Assembly: GCA_022495005.1 (NCBI GenBank) | Contig: JAGYXB010000687.1 | Span: 62,001 to 126,000 of the forward strand | Direction: 5' to 3' | DNA: 64,000 nt | From: Rhyacophila brunnea | Taxonomy: Eukaryota > Arthropoda > Insecta > Trichoptera > Rhyacophilidae | In this document: positions 32,310 to 43,991 of the stretch, piece after piece | Layout: the number at the start of each line of letters is the position of its first letter | Position numbering within the stretch: position 1 is the first letter of the stretch | Translations under genes and position numbers: made by a program | Notes under the pieces: model-generated | Told to the model about the DNA's origin: nothing | Seen by the model: only the letters and a program-made list of their open reading frames with translations | Databases searched by the model: none

Positions 32310-32480
32310 AACAGGAAAGGCTCCAAAATTATATCAGTAACGCGTGACAGAGACTCGCGCCGCGTGCGAACCCGGACTAACATAAATCCCGGACACAGAT
32401 CTATCTCAGGGCATGCTTTATACGGCAGGGGAATGCCTTTAGAGAGAAATTGGCTAAGAGAAAAATCTAAAATATTAGAG
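32310..32480. other. GC-richer island sharing words with 780-965
   Basis: Contains CCAAAATTATATCAG, then an ACGCGTGACA word and CATAAATC, in the same order and similar spacing as the island at 780-965. Sequence between the words differs, which suggests shared regulatory grammar or a very old repeat. Confidence 0.3.
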
Positions 32481-32789
32481 CGTCGTGACTGAACGATATC
32501 AGCTATATTCGTACTACTATACGACGACGATCTTCGACTGAAACGGCCAAAATTGTAGTTTTTTCCATATTAAAGCTTGAGTGCTTCTAGATTTTAATAT
32601 AAAATTTATATTAAATGTATGACACTTTTTAATTCTTAGATATAGATGATTTAGGATAGTCTAAAAGTTAAAAGAGATTTTGTGGTAGTTTTTGAAGTTA
32701 TACTTCTTTAGACGCGTTTGGGAAATCAGATCAGAGTGTATTTTTGGCGTGTGACATGTAACACATAATTTATTTTTCACACGAAAATA

Positions 32790-32862
32790 CGCACTCGATT
32801 GGATTCGAACCACCGATTGTTCGGTTATCAGCCGAACGCACTACCTTTACGCCACGGTATGG
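32790..32862 (-). repeat. tRNA-like sequence with GAT anticodon, probable SINE or pseudogene
   Basis: On the minus strand the anticodon arm GTTCGG-CTGATAA-CCGAAC is a perfect 6-bp stem with a GAT (Ile) anticodon. Box A-like TGGCGTAAAGGTAGTGC and box B GGTTCGAATCC are properly spaced. The acceptor stem halves do not pair and the T-stem has a mismatch, so a functional tRNA is unlikely. Confidence 0.5.
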
Positions 32863-33365
32863 AACTGCAATCGTGACGATTATACAGTATAATATTATAG
32901 TTTAGAATTGTTCCGTTGCCTAGGCAGCGATTTTATTATTGTCGGCCATTTGCAATTCCTTACGTAAACAAACTATTAAACGTCAGAGACAGTTGGTACT
33001 TTAAAAATAAAAACAACGAGAAAGCATTATATAATTTAGTAATATAAGTTAAAGGGTACAGAAATAAACCAACGGCGTTCCAATAAGCGTTTCTTTTTCT
33101 TGAGTGTATAATTTAACAAAATAATTATGAAAAGCTAGTCAAAGAATCTAGTTTATCACAAGTTTTGTTTTTGTTTTATTACGCCAAAGAAGCATAACTT
33201 CTAACGCGCGTACATAAGTACACATACCGATTTTTTTTTTGTGTTAGAGAAAAATTACAAATTTCTTAGAATTAAGTTGTGTCCCTGATAATTATCTAAG
33301 AAATCAGTAACATCAGTAATTTTTTTGTTCTCAAAAGTTCTCAGAATTAGCCTGTTATCGTTACA
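32863..33365. other. Intergenic, nothing recognised
   Basis: AT-rich, with no motif that I can name. Confidence 0.35.
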
Positions 33366-34231
33366 TTAAGGCGAAGTCTTCACTGATCCTTTTTTAAAGA
33401 GGCACCTAGCGGAAAAATACGAAGCTTGCAATTTGAGACATTTTTTTGATAATTTACAATTTCAATTGTATTAATGAATAAATGTGTATCTGAAAACATT
33501 AAAAATAAAAATATTTTTTATTTTAAGTCAAAGACAAACTTACAATTGTAAAAAATGTAATAAAATGTGAATTTGTTCTATCGGTCCGCACCCTATTATT
33601 ACATATATTTTATGGTCAAATTTATTCTTAAAATTTAGTTTATTAAGTTTTCTAAGCATCACCTAAGCGATTTTCGACAAATTCATAGTTTTAATATTTT
33701 TTATATTTATTTTAAAAAACATCGATTTTTATAAAAAATATAAATGTGTATAACTCGAAATCTTTTTTATTTATATCAAATCAATTATTTTCATAAATAT
33801 AAATAAAATATTTATAATAATATAAATAAAAAGGATTTCAAGTTATACACATTTATATTTTTTATAAAAATCGATGTTTTTTAAAATAGATATAAAAAAA
33901 TATTAAAACTATGAATTTGTCAAAAATCGCTTAGGTGATGCTTAGAAAACTTAATAAACTAAATTTTAATAATAAATATGACCATAAAATATATGTAATA
34001 ATAGGGTGCGGACCGATAGAACAAATTCACATTTTATTACATTTTTTACAATTGTAAGTTTGTCTTTGACTTAAAATAAAAAATATTTTTATTTTTAATG
34101 TTTTCAGATACATATTTATTCATTAATATAGTTGAAATTGTAAATTATCAAAAGAATGTCTCAAATTGCAAGCTTCGTATTTTTCCGCTAGGTGCCTCTT
34201 TAAAAAAGGCTCAGTGAAGACTTCGCCTTAA
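33366..34231. mobile_element. Long foldback element with TTAA ends, family 1
   Basis: Two near-identical arms (33370-33776 and 33820-34227, about 96% in the parts compared) surround a 43-bp loop. TTAA stands at both outer edges (33366-33369 and 34228-34231), the target duplication of piggyBac-type transposition. The arms begin GGCGAAGTCTTCACTGA. No protein is encoded. A transcript across it would fold into a hairpin of about 400 bp. Confidence 0.88.
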
Positions 34232-34996
34232 CAGGGAAAGGAGAGCAATAACTATGGCCAACTAAACCGCTTCGGTTATTAATATATTTCACTTATGTGA
34301 GTGTACCTAAGTTTAGGTGGATGTTATGTAATGGATTCTTAAAACACAGGATATTTAATAACAAAGAATTATTATAAGGAAAACAGTTTAAGGCGAATTC
34401 TTTGCCTCAATTTACGATCAAATGTGACTTCAACGCCATCTAAAGGCATCTACAGGCATCTACCATGAATTTCTAAAAATGTGTTACTAAAAACTTTCGT
34501 CGATCGCAACCAGATGGCAATAAAATATAAAATAAAATATTGTGTGTCGCCACATATTATAAATCATAAGCTTGATAAAAATGCATTTAAATTTATTATA
34601 TATTTACTTACCTATGTAAAAATATTTACAATTAATATTTTCCCATAAAATATTTACAATTCTAACATGTCTATTTGATTTGATTTAAAGTGTTTATGAT
34701 TTTTACATTTTGTTTACCGTAGTTTTTTTTACAGTGGCAATACAAGGGTATCCTGTCCAGTCAATGAACCAGATTTTTTTACGTTGTCAATACGAATTAA
34801 TATAAATATTTTTCTACAGTAAAATTCATTTATAGTAGTAAATGAACATTTAAGTAAAAATGTTTATAAGATTGAGTTTAATCTTGTACAATTGACAATT
34901 ACATCGAATTTCTACTAGAGGTGGAATAAAAGAATGATATGAAATGAATAGCAAAACAAATGCCATTCGAATTATTATTAAACAAAATAAGGAATA
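34232..34996. other. Intergenic, nothing recognised
   Basis: AT-rich. A small GGCATCTA repeat lies at 34440-34465. Confidence 0.35.
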
Positions 34997-34998
34997 TA

Positions 34999-35352
34999 CA
35001 GTTGTACTTGGTTATTACTAGGATGGTTGGACCGGCTGAATGTGCTCGTTATAAGCGGTACTCGTTATATCAGAGAATAGGTATTTTTATTGTCGGCGAA
35101 AACAACAATTAGACACTTAACTAGTGTCATAAACGTAATCTGTCCCCGGCGGCATCCTGTCCGATCGGATTTTATTGCTTAGGGTCGAAATGTCTTTCAA
35201 CGATCAACAAATTACCAGTATTTTAGCTCGGTATATCCGATAAGTATCTCGTTATAACAGTGAATAAAAAATATGTACGGAGAAAATCATATACCAAATG
35301 TCAACGACTGTTTCCTCATTACATCCGAGATTGTAATAACCGAGTTCGACTG
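34999..35352. mobile_element. pogo/Tigger-like MITE (354 bp)
   Basis: The ends CAGTTGTACTTGGTTATTAC...GTAATAACCGAGTTCGACTG are inverted repeats flanked by TA (34997-34998 and 35353-35354). The CAGTxGxACxxxG start and TA target are characteristic of the pogo branch of Tc1/mariner. Inner CTCGTTATA words near both ends extend the symmetry. There is no transposase. Confidence 0.75.
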
Positions 35353-35409
35353 TAGTTATAATTATGACAATGTCGATATTATATAGACATCCCAATTCAT
35401 TTCGTTTCA

Positions 35410-35469
35410 ACCATGTCCGATCCTAATGGGTTCATATGGGCCTCCACAGAGTGGACGGTTTGTATTAAC
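35410..35469 (-). mobile_element. tRNA-derived SINE, 3' end fragment
   Basis: Only the last 60 bp of the SINE family at 21369-21587 remain, in antisense: ACCATGTCCGATCCTAATG through the stem-loop GGCCTCCACAGAGTGGA. Confidence 0.75.
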
Positions 35470-37689
35470 TAACTAACTATATCTGAGATAAGAATAAAGT
35501 AAGACACGCAACGAATTGAATAAAAAAGAAGTTGGAGGTAAGAAAAAACGTAAATAAACATGCGAACAAATCTTGATAAGCAAACCCAAGGACAAAATAA
35601 GTGACAAATTAAAAAAAAAATTGTAAAACGTAAGAAAAAAATTTAGAATTTGAAGTAAGTGCACCACTGATTACATAATATTCTAAGAAAAAGACAGAAC
35701 GTTATTTCTTTGAAAAAATCTAATGTCGATTTTAAAGAACAGTGCAAGATAAAATAAAAGATAGTTTTATTTATTTTACCTATAAATGTTTAAGTGAAAT
35801 GGATTTGGAGATATAAAAAGAAACCTTATTGGCCCATAGGTTTCTAGGTGTGGACTTTTGTAATTCCCTGAAGATCTCGAATAAATAATTAAAAATTATC
35901 AACACCTATACCATATTCCTAGGTATCTACTATGATTGAAAAGTAGATCTTAATTTTTTGTATTTATGATTGCTTCATAAAAAAACAATATTTACGACTT
36001 TATGATGTAGCAGATAAATGAGCAACTAAATAGTGATCCAAATATTATGAAAAGTTCAACTATCAAAGCATCACGGCATAAAATTAGTAATACCACGGTT
36101 ATACACAATTTATTGTACCTACCTATTGTTATAATTTTCTTAGTTCATTTAAGGCCATTGGACCCGTTTTTTCCTGTCTTCTCAGAATCGTGGAAATGGC
36201 AAGGACGTTTAACACGAATTGACACATAATAAACACTTTATTTATTTAAAATCTAATAAATAATATTCAAATAACACTTTTTGTGTCATTAAAATTTTCT
36301 GATTCGCTTTAATTTTTAAAATAAATGACAAATAGTCGGTCCTGTTTTCGAAATTGGCCAAAACGACTGTCACGCCACAGTGAATTTTTGAACTTAATAA
36401 TAGTTTTGCAGGTATATATTGTATGAAAGAAATGGGTAAAACAATACATTTCATTGATTAACTCACGTACTTTTTTTAATTTCAGAAAAATAAAGATTTT
36501 AAAGCCATTTTAGTTTGAGTATACATCAGCCAATTTTGAATGATTTTTTCTCACAAAATAATATATACTGCACAATAAAAATATTGTTTTATTATAATAT
36601 AACATTTCCGTAATACTATAAATAATAATTAACAATGAAAAAATAAATAAAACCCTATAAATTCGGTACAATTAGTGACGCTATATTACCAAAACACGTC
36701 GTACGTTTTCATGTATTTATCCTATTTTCAGACAATTTAGATATATAATTATTTTGCAAAATTAACAAAAAGAGACCATTTGATCGATTAATTCATATAG
36801 TTTTTCTAATTTCTCATTTTTAACCTTAGTAGGCTTCTAAATTTCAACGGGTGAGGACGTCTTTTTTTTCCAAATTTTTATCCGTCGCGAACAGTATTTT
36901 AACTCATAGAAAAATGACCTTTACTCGCATTGCAGTAACAATCAAATTGGCAAGACCACATGACGTAGACCAGGTGTTATAATTTGTGTTGACAAATCAA
37001 ACATCATAAAATACCAGTGAATGTCAAACTGAGAAAAATTTAGTTATATTATATTATTTATTATCTTGTAATACAAATGGTTGCAGCATGTGAGATATTG
37101 TAAGATAACTGAATCTTATAACCACGATGGCTACAAAGAAGTCCTAAAGGTATTCGTTCGGTGCAACATTTATAAAAAAAAATATTTTGGACTTAAGCAG
37201 TTTAGATAAAATATAGGTGGACTTTAATTATTTTGATAAATACCTACTTGGTTGGGCTTTAAACGATTTGAAAAGCTTTGCATGTAGGTACTTAATACAG
37301 TTTTTATGTACCTGGGTCGCCATGTTTTGTTATTTTCAAAGGGACGTATCCAGGAGTATGTTTATTGGCATTATCAATAGAAACAAAATAATATTATTTT
37401 TCAAGGTCTATTTATTATCGATCTTAAGTGGTTTACGTCACAAATAGTAAATTTGTAGAAAATTTAAAGTAAAATACGTTTTCGAATGCTGTCATAGTAA
37501 TGGCCACTGAAACATGTGTCATAATTTTCCTAATCGTCAAAATAATAATAAAATAAGTGTTTTGGGGCACAAAATCACGTATATGTTTTATGATGTACTT
37601 ATGTATTTTTCAGATGGTTTGTGGTAAAATATTTTTTTTTCATACTGCCACAATTTAACTATTCATAATTAATTGTTTGTTAAATTTTT
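35470..37689. other. Intergenic, nothing recognised
   Basis: About 2.2 kb of AT-rich DNA. Frames of 60-76 codons show no domain or signal. Confidence 0.35.
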
Positions 37690-37905
37690 CATTGTGCACT
37701 TTGACTTAATAGGTAGGTGATAAAGTTTTTACCTTACTTTATTGTATTAATTTATTGTATAGTGAGAATTAGCTGCTTTCGTTGTCAGTGTGTATTTGAT
37801 GAGTGCGCATAGTGCCTGACGATGTCGAAAGGCGAAACCAGGATCGCATAAAACGACTCAAATGAAATAGTACAAAACTTAAATCCATTAGAATTTAATA
37901 TATTT
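37690..37905 (+). repeat. CGAAAGGCGAAAC repeat family, copy
   Basis: Shares AATAAAGTTTTTACCT, GTGTGTATTT, GCATAGTGCCTGA(C/A)GATGTCG, CGAAAGGCGAAACC and CGACTCAAATG(A/G)AATAGT(A/G)CA with 50630-50878, in the same order and orientation. It has no TIRs and no frame; class unknown (SINE-like or a LINE/Helitron end). Confidence 0.65.
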
Positions 37906-39187
37906 AATGCCGAGTTGAATTGAATGGAATCACTTTAGGCATTTATTAGTAATTATTTAACACAAGTAAAAAATATATTGAGGTAAGAACCTAGTTCATT
38001 GAATAATAAAAACAATATTACTCTTTACATCACAACTGACAAGATTTATATGAATTGTATATTGCCTGAACTCATTGATCCTAGACTAACACGGTCGATG
38101 GATATAAGAAACCCTCAATATCATAATTATATTAGATGCTATCAATAGAAAAGAAAAAAAAAAAAAATTTATAATAGTTATTCTAATACATTACATACCG
38201 TTAAGCCTGTACACTAATTAAAGAACCAATTATTAATTTTCTATACACACTAATGTTCCGAAATCCTCCGCGGCGACCAAAACGTACTGCCGTCAAATAC
38301 ACGTTATTATAATAATGGTTTCTTAAATCTTGATTGTTGCGTAATAAATTTTAAAAAAATTGTACCTCGACAAATATTCATTGAATTGCTTTCTTTTATG
38401 AGTCATGTTTTTATAATTCAATAAAAACGCAATAATAATAGAAATCTTTTATGCATCTTGTGAATGTTTTAAACTTATAATTTGTAATGTGAGCTCATGA
38501 AAAAATGAATAACTTTTGTATTCATACACACCGATATATATAAATAATATACCAATTTGAAACACCTCAGAAACATACATAAGTATTAGATTTTTTTTTT
38601 GAAAAATATTTGAATTTGAACCCACAATATGATAGGTTCAAGAAAAGGTGTCACTTCACAAATTCAGCATATCAATAATATGAGGTTCTTATTTGGAGGT
38701 CTACTATTTTTATTCTTATAATTTATTCTACCTACTACAAAAATGTTTATAAAATTTGTTAGGAAGAAAATATTATTAATTCAACACTTTTAAAACCTCT
38801 GATTTCGTATCTACTCACAGAGACGCCGAGCGAAGCGTTTTTGTTTTTTTATGCGCGCTCCGCGTATTGCTATTTTGTTGTGGCGCTTAAGTCAAATTTG
38901 ATTCTTACGAATGAACCCATAGGCCTTAATCGTTTTTAATTTAATTTATTTTCAAATTCACCTCTTATGTGTTCAATCACTGAATTGTTTACCCTATATT
39001 TTATGGAGACTAATAATAACTTCTATTTTCTACATACTAAATTATCAACCTCCACTTTTTGACAGGACGGCATACAGTTATATAGGCACGTAGATAATAA
39101 TTTTAAGGCCGTAGACAGGAATGAACGTTTGATGGCCCAAATATAGTACAATAGTATGTATGTAATTAAAGTTTGGGTACAAGTCGG
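37906..39187. other. Intergenic, nothing recognised
   Basis: AT-rich. A poly-A run lies near 38152-38167, and a short CpG-rich patch at 38820-38890 contains GCCGAGCGAAGCG. Confidence 0.35.
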
Positions 39188-39342
39188 TTATCCTGGATAC
39201 AGCGGCAAAGACATTTTGAAAATAGCCTATATACTGGATTATTTGTTAGGATTACCTAATCTAACTTAAACTTACCCAAACTAACAAATAATCCAGTATA
39301 TCGGCCATTTTCAAAATGTGTTTGCCGCTGTATCCAGGATAA
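39188..39342. repeat. Foldback element, about 62-bp arms
   Basis: TTATCCTGGATACAGCGGCA starts the left arm and TGCCGCTGTATCCAGGATAA ends the right arm (allowing one change). The arms run inward to TTATTTGTTAG/CTAACAAATAA with about 93% match and a 30-bp loop. Class unknown. Confidence 0.8.
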
Positions 39343-40754
39343 ACATATAGAACAAAAGTTAGTGAAGTGGAAGTTTGTCGAGGCTGTTTTGATCGGGTTA
39401 ATTTGTCTTTGAATAATATTGTGACTAGAAATTTTAACAATTCTTATTATTTTAACATTGTATATTGTTCATAATTTTCGCGACTACCACGTGAATAGAC
39501 GATTTTTTTTTACTTATAACATTTTAAACACTTAACATAAATATGGATAAATTGTACAGTTACTAGACAAAGATTAAATTTGATGTGTGTCAGAAGTATC
39601 TTAAGCATTTTCGCTCGTATGCTTTCTTTATATTATTATGAAACTATATTTATTTTAAAATCGCTTTATAAAAGGTAGGTACGTCAAAACAGTAATAAAT
39701 ATCTGAAATAATTACACAACACTATTTCAGAAAGTGGAGGTTGATATATGTAGTCCATTGACATATGCTCCAATATCGCAAACAAAAATTATTGACAGCA
39801 GAATTAACACAGTTTTTGTCTTCGTACCTGGCGAACCTTTATTTTCAATGTATGTGTGTGTGTATGTATTTTTTAATCTATGCAAGTACTGTTTCAAAAA
39901 TAGTTCGATTTATTTCCGCGTTAGCAGCATATGTCGATAAAGTCTTGTCAAATATTCATTTTATTTACAATCGATTCGTTAATATACAAAAATACAAGAT
40001 TAAATTTAAATAACTAGCCTAAAAATTATTAAATAATATTTTTAATAGAAACGCTAAGCGCTTTTTGCGATAAATTACGTCTGAACCGAGATGTTTCGAT
40101 TTTAATTGCATGCTTTCTAACCTCTAAATCGATGTTTTTAAATTTGAAAAAAAAGATATAAGGATATAATAAATTCCAATTAACGTTTAGCGTTTCCCTA
40201 GGTAATAGATTTACGTACATTTTTATCGTAATTTTGATAATAAATCTTATGTCATTCATTCTTACCACCCGATAGAAATGTACCAAATTTGACACGTATT
40301 TTTGGTATATAGAACTCCACGATACATCTTAATTTTTTATTTTATTTTTCTCATTACTTTTGAATATATATTTACCGATTAATAAACTTTTCTAGCTATT
40401 TTTCGATAACAACTTTACCTAGAGACATCACCTTAATGTGTACAAAAAATTTAAGTAGAAAGTAGAACACCGAAAGAGCTACGTAGACCATATTTTGAGA
40501 ATTTTAAGAATGTAAGTATACCTAAGAGAAAGTCGGTTGGATAAATCCACGGATAGTATCGATACAACCTCAAATAAAGGAGTCTTAAAATTTTCTCTTA
40601 AATTCGCTCCACTAAAAGGTCGTATTTCAACTAATGCGGGGCCCAAACAATCGACGCACTCTCAAGCCGGCTTCTAATGTTACATCTCATGTTGTGAATA
40701 TATTAAACTTATAACTTTTGTAAATTTTCTCGCATGTAAATTAATTTAATTGGA
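39343..40754. other. Intergenic, nothing recognised
   Basis: AT-rich, with no supportable gene. Reading frames of 68-88 codons lack any domain. Confidence 0.35.
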
Positions 40755-40822
40755 TGGAAAACCGGGTCGCAAAAAACCACTCAAATGGAATAGTACAAAA
40801 CTTAAATACATTAGAATTTTAA
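40755..40822 (+). repeat. CGAAAGGCGAAAC repeat family, 3' fragment
   Basis: Starts inside the family (ACCGGGTCGCAAAAAACCAC) and runs through TCAAATGGAATAGTACAAAACTT; about 68 bp are left. Confidence 0.6.
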
Positions 40823-41051
40823 TTGTATGTAATTAAGAATAGCTACAGTTTATAATATATTATTAAATATGTACTTTTTCACGAAATGTTAAAAATTTGC
40901 GAAAATATCATCAAAGCTAAATTTCTTGTTAGCACTATTGTTAGCACTATTATAGTGCCTTCACTTAATAGCAATTTGTTTTGGTCGTAGGTACAATATG
41001 TATTCATTTTCATATATCGATATATAATACCTTGATAAAGGTGTCTTTATC
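40823..41051. other. Intergenic, short direct repeat
   Basis: Contains GTTAGCACTATT twice in tandem near 40929-40955; otherwise nothing. Confidence 0.35.
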
Positions 41052-42450
41052 TTAAGGGGGGACATGCTCGTCGAAGGTCAAAATTGAGTTTTTATTGTAT
41101 TTTCAAACCATGATCCTGGACACTCCTTAAACGTTGTAGATGATCAATTTATATAATTTTGAAGCCTTATTATCCTTTATAGTTATTTTAAACATTTGAT
41201 GACTGCATAAAGTATTTTTATTACATAAAATAGTATTCTTTTAAACCTTCGCTCTAATGTTTTAGAATATAGTCATATTTCGGTACATAACTGTGCAGTG
41301 GTGTTAAGATTTTTTACATGTATTAATTTTTAAACGTATTTATAAAACCATTAGCATAATTTATTACGAGATAATTTTAGTAAAATATTCACGATAAAAA
41401 ATTATATTGATAATCTCTGTGATCCCAAATTTGACAAGAATTAGGCATTTTATTGTTCAAAAAATCGGCAAGAATAACACATTTCAAGATGATTCTAAAG
41501 ATATTTATTATAAGATATGTCTTTGACCATTCAAGTGTGATAAACATCTTATGAATAATGATTGTTTTATAATAATTATTGACCTAAGAATAAGGTAGTG
41601 TTTTTTTGAAATACGCCATTTCTTTTGTCATTCCCTAGTGGTTAAGCTACAACATACGGCCGTAGCCATAAAATGACAAACTCTAATTAAAGTAGGGAGT
41701 AAAATTATGTTAACGCGCGTGTTTGAACATGTACCTAACCATTTTTTTTTAATTTTTTTTTTTAAACGGTACATGTTCAAACACGCGCGTCAATATCATT
41801 TTACTCCCTACTTCAATTATAGTTTGTCAATTTATGGCTACGGCCGCATGTTGTAGCTTAACCACTGGGGAATGACAAAAGAAATGGCGTATTTCAAAAA
41901 AACACTACCTTATTCTTAGGTCAATAATTATTATAAAGCAATCATTATTCATCAGATGTTTATCACACTTGAATGGTCGAAGACATAGCTTATAAAAAAT
42001 ATCTTTAGAATCATCTTGAAATGTGTTAATCTTGCCGATTTTTTGAATAATAAAATGCCTAATTCTTGTCAAATTTGGGATCACAGATTATCAATATAAT
42101 TTTTTATCGTAAATATTTCACTATAATAAATGTCGACATAAATTATACTAATGGTTTTATAAATGCGTTTAAAAATTAATAAATGTAAAAAATCTTAACA
42201 CCACTGCACAGTTATGTACCGAAATATGACTATATTCTAAAACATTAGAGCGAGAGGTTTAAAAGAATACTATTTTATGTAACAAAATACTTTATGCAGT
42301 CATCAAATGTTTAAAATAACTATAAAGGATAATAAGGCTTCAAAATTATATAAATAGATCATCTACAACGCTTAAGGAGTGTCCAGGATCATGGTTTGAA
42401 TATACAATAAAAACTCAATTTTGACCTTCGACGAGCATGTCCCCCCTTAA
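41052..42450. mobile_element. Very long foldback element with TTAA ends, family 2
   Basis: The arms 41056-41735 and 41768-42446 (about 680 bp each, roughly 96% alike in the parts compared) flank a 32-bp A/T loop. TTAA is present at 41052-41055 and 42447-42450. The arms start GGGGGGACATGCTCGTCG. An internally deleted relative is at 61059-61769. There is no coding capacity. The TTAA target points to mobilisation by a piggyBac-type transposase. Confidence 0.9.
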
Positions 42451-43689
42451 CGGGGGATATCCAGTTAATTTGAGAAACCATATGATGTCGAATTGTCTTA
42501 CGGATGAAACAAATATTTGCATTAAGTATTAATTCTCGAAATCACTCAATACATAATCTGAGCTTCCGCCTTCGATATAATCCTCTTTCGTAACGCGATC
42601 CGTGCGAAATATATAATTTTACCCCATTCAGGTTGCTTAGTAACGGCACAAAATGAAGGCCCTTAAAATCATTGCTCGATTTTTCCAAAGGTTTATCAAT
42701 CTCCGAATTATCGAATATCCGAAAACCAATCACTATTTAACAGGTTGTCACGCTCACGGCTTAATTAAAAGTCTGTCAATCAGGCCGCGAAATATTGAGA
42801 ATGGAAATTGCGGTTACAAATCCTTAGACCATGGGTCATAGACGAAACATTGTTTAGAATCGAATACATTTTCTTTGTGAGTTGACTGACATCTGGCAAT
42901 TCTCAGTTCAATTTAAAACCAAATTAAACTTTGTTCGAAGGGTTTATTATTATGTCTTGACAACATCAACCTTCTTTTAAAATTGAACAATAAAAGGTTT
43001 ACATAGCATATTATTACTTACAGTAAAACCACATACATTACCACCAACAATGGAAGCTTTTTTGGAGAACACATCTCCAATAATACATGCACTGATATTT
43101 GGTTAGAGATTCTAATCCTGCTCTTATCGATTCTTCTCTCTACACACTTCCTTTTCTTCTTCTTCGGCCATACCCGCCCCTTAATTGGAGGATATGGACA
43201 CCACGCGGCGCCTCCAAGAATCTACTATGACAAAACCCTCAAATGGAGATATACCGAACACATAGCTCGTAGATAGGGCAGTTCCTTATTACGTATACGT
43301 ATATATAGCGTATTATATATACGTATTAGGATTTGGCGGGATTTTGTGTTCAGACTTTATATTCAGATCCTAGATTTTCAATAAAATCAATGCCTATCGA
43401 TTCGCACAAAACACTCACGAATTCTAGTGTTAATCCTTTCCACGCGGACGGTACACCTGTTATACACTAATTAATTTGCCATTCGATATAATTAACATGT
43501 TATTTAAATGCGGTAATTAAAAAGTAATTAAATGGTCCGCAGTCAACAAGTTATCGAATTACTAGAATATAAAGCAATAACACACTATTTTTTTAATAAG
43601 ACAAAATATGAACAGTATAATAAAAAAGACAAACAAAAAGTGAAGTTATAAAATGTAAATATTATAATCTTATATAAAAATAAAACATG
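42451..43689. other. Intergenic, nothing firm
   Basis: No gene. A stretch near 43150-43240 (TTCTTCTTCTTCGGCCAT, CACCACGCGGCGCCTCC) may be a LINE tail remnant. Confidence 0.3.
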
Positions 43690-43765
43690 TAAATTGTACC
43701 CAGGCATCGTGATTCAAACCGGTGATCCGCCGATATTAAAGCACTAACCTTAGTTGTACGGTAAA
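43690..43765 (-). repeat. Degenerate tRNA-like sequence
   Basis: On the minus strand AACTAAGGTTAGTGC and GGTTTGAATCAC are spaced like boxes A and B. Neither stem is intact. It probably belongs to the same broad group of tRNA-derived repeats as 32790-32862. Confidence 0.35.
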
Positions 43766-43991
43766 TCTAGATAATCGGTTTAAAATTAAAATAACTTTAT
43801 CAGCATCTACGAACGGTACGATACTAAACATAAACATAATTTTACATGGTGCTTAAAAGCGCAGTGGGCCGTATTGCATACCGAGATCCACTCCCGATAT
43901 AATCGTTTGCAATATAATATAATCCAACCTCTATTCACAATTTAAAAAATGTACATTAATAAAAATAATAAACACTAAATAAACTTATATA

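Noticed and set aside
32790..32862. Possible functional tRNA-Ile(GAT)
   Set aside because: Anticodon arm and boxes A and B are good, but the acceptor stem does not pair, so it is called tRNA-like only.
41052..42450. LTR retrotransposon with two long repeats
   Set aside because: The long repeats are inverted, not direct, and the edges are TTAA. No primer site or polypurine tract is present.
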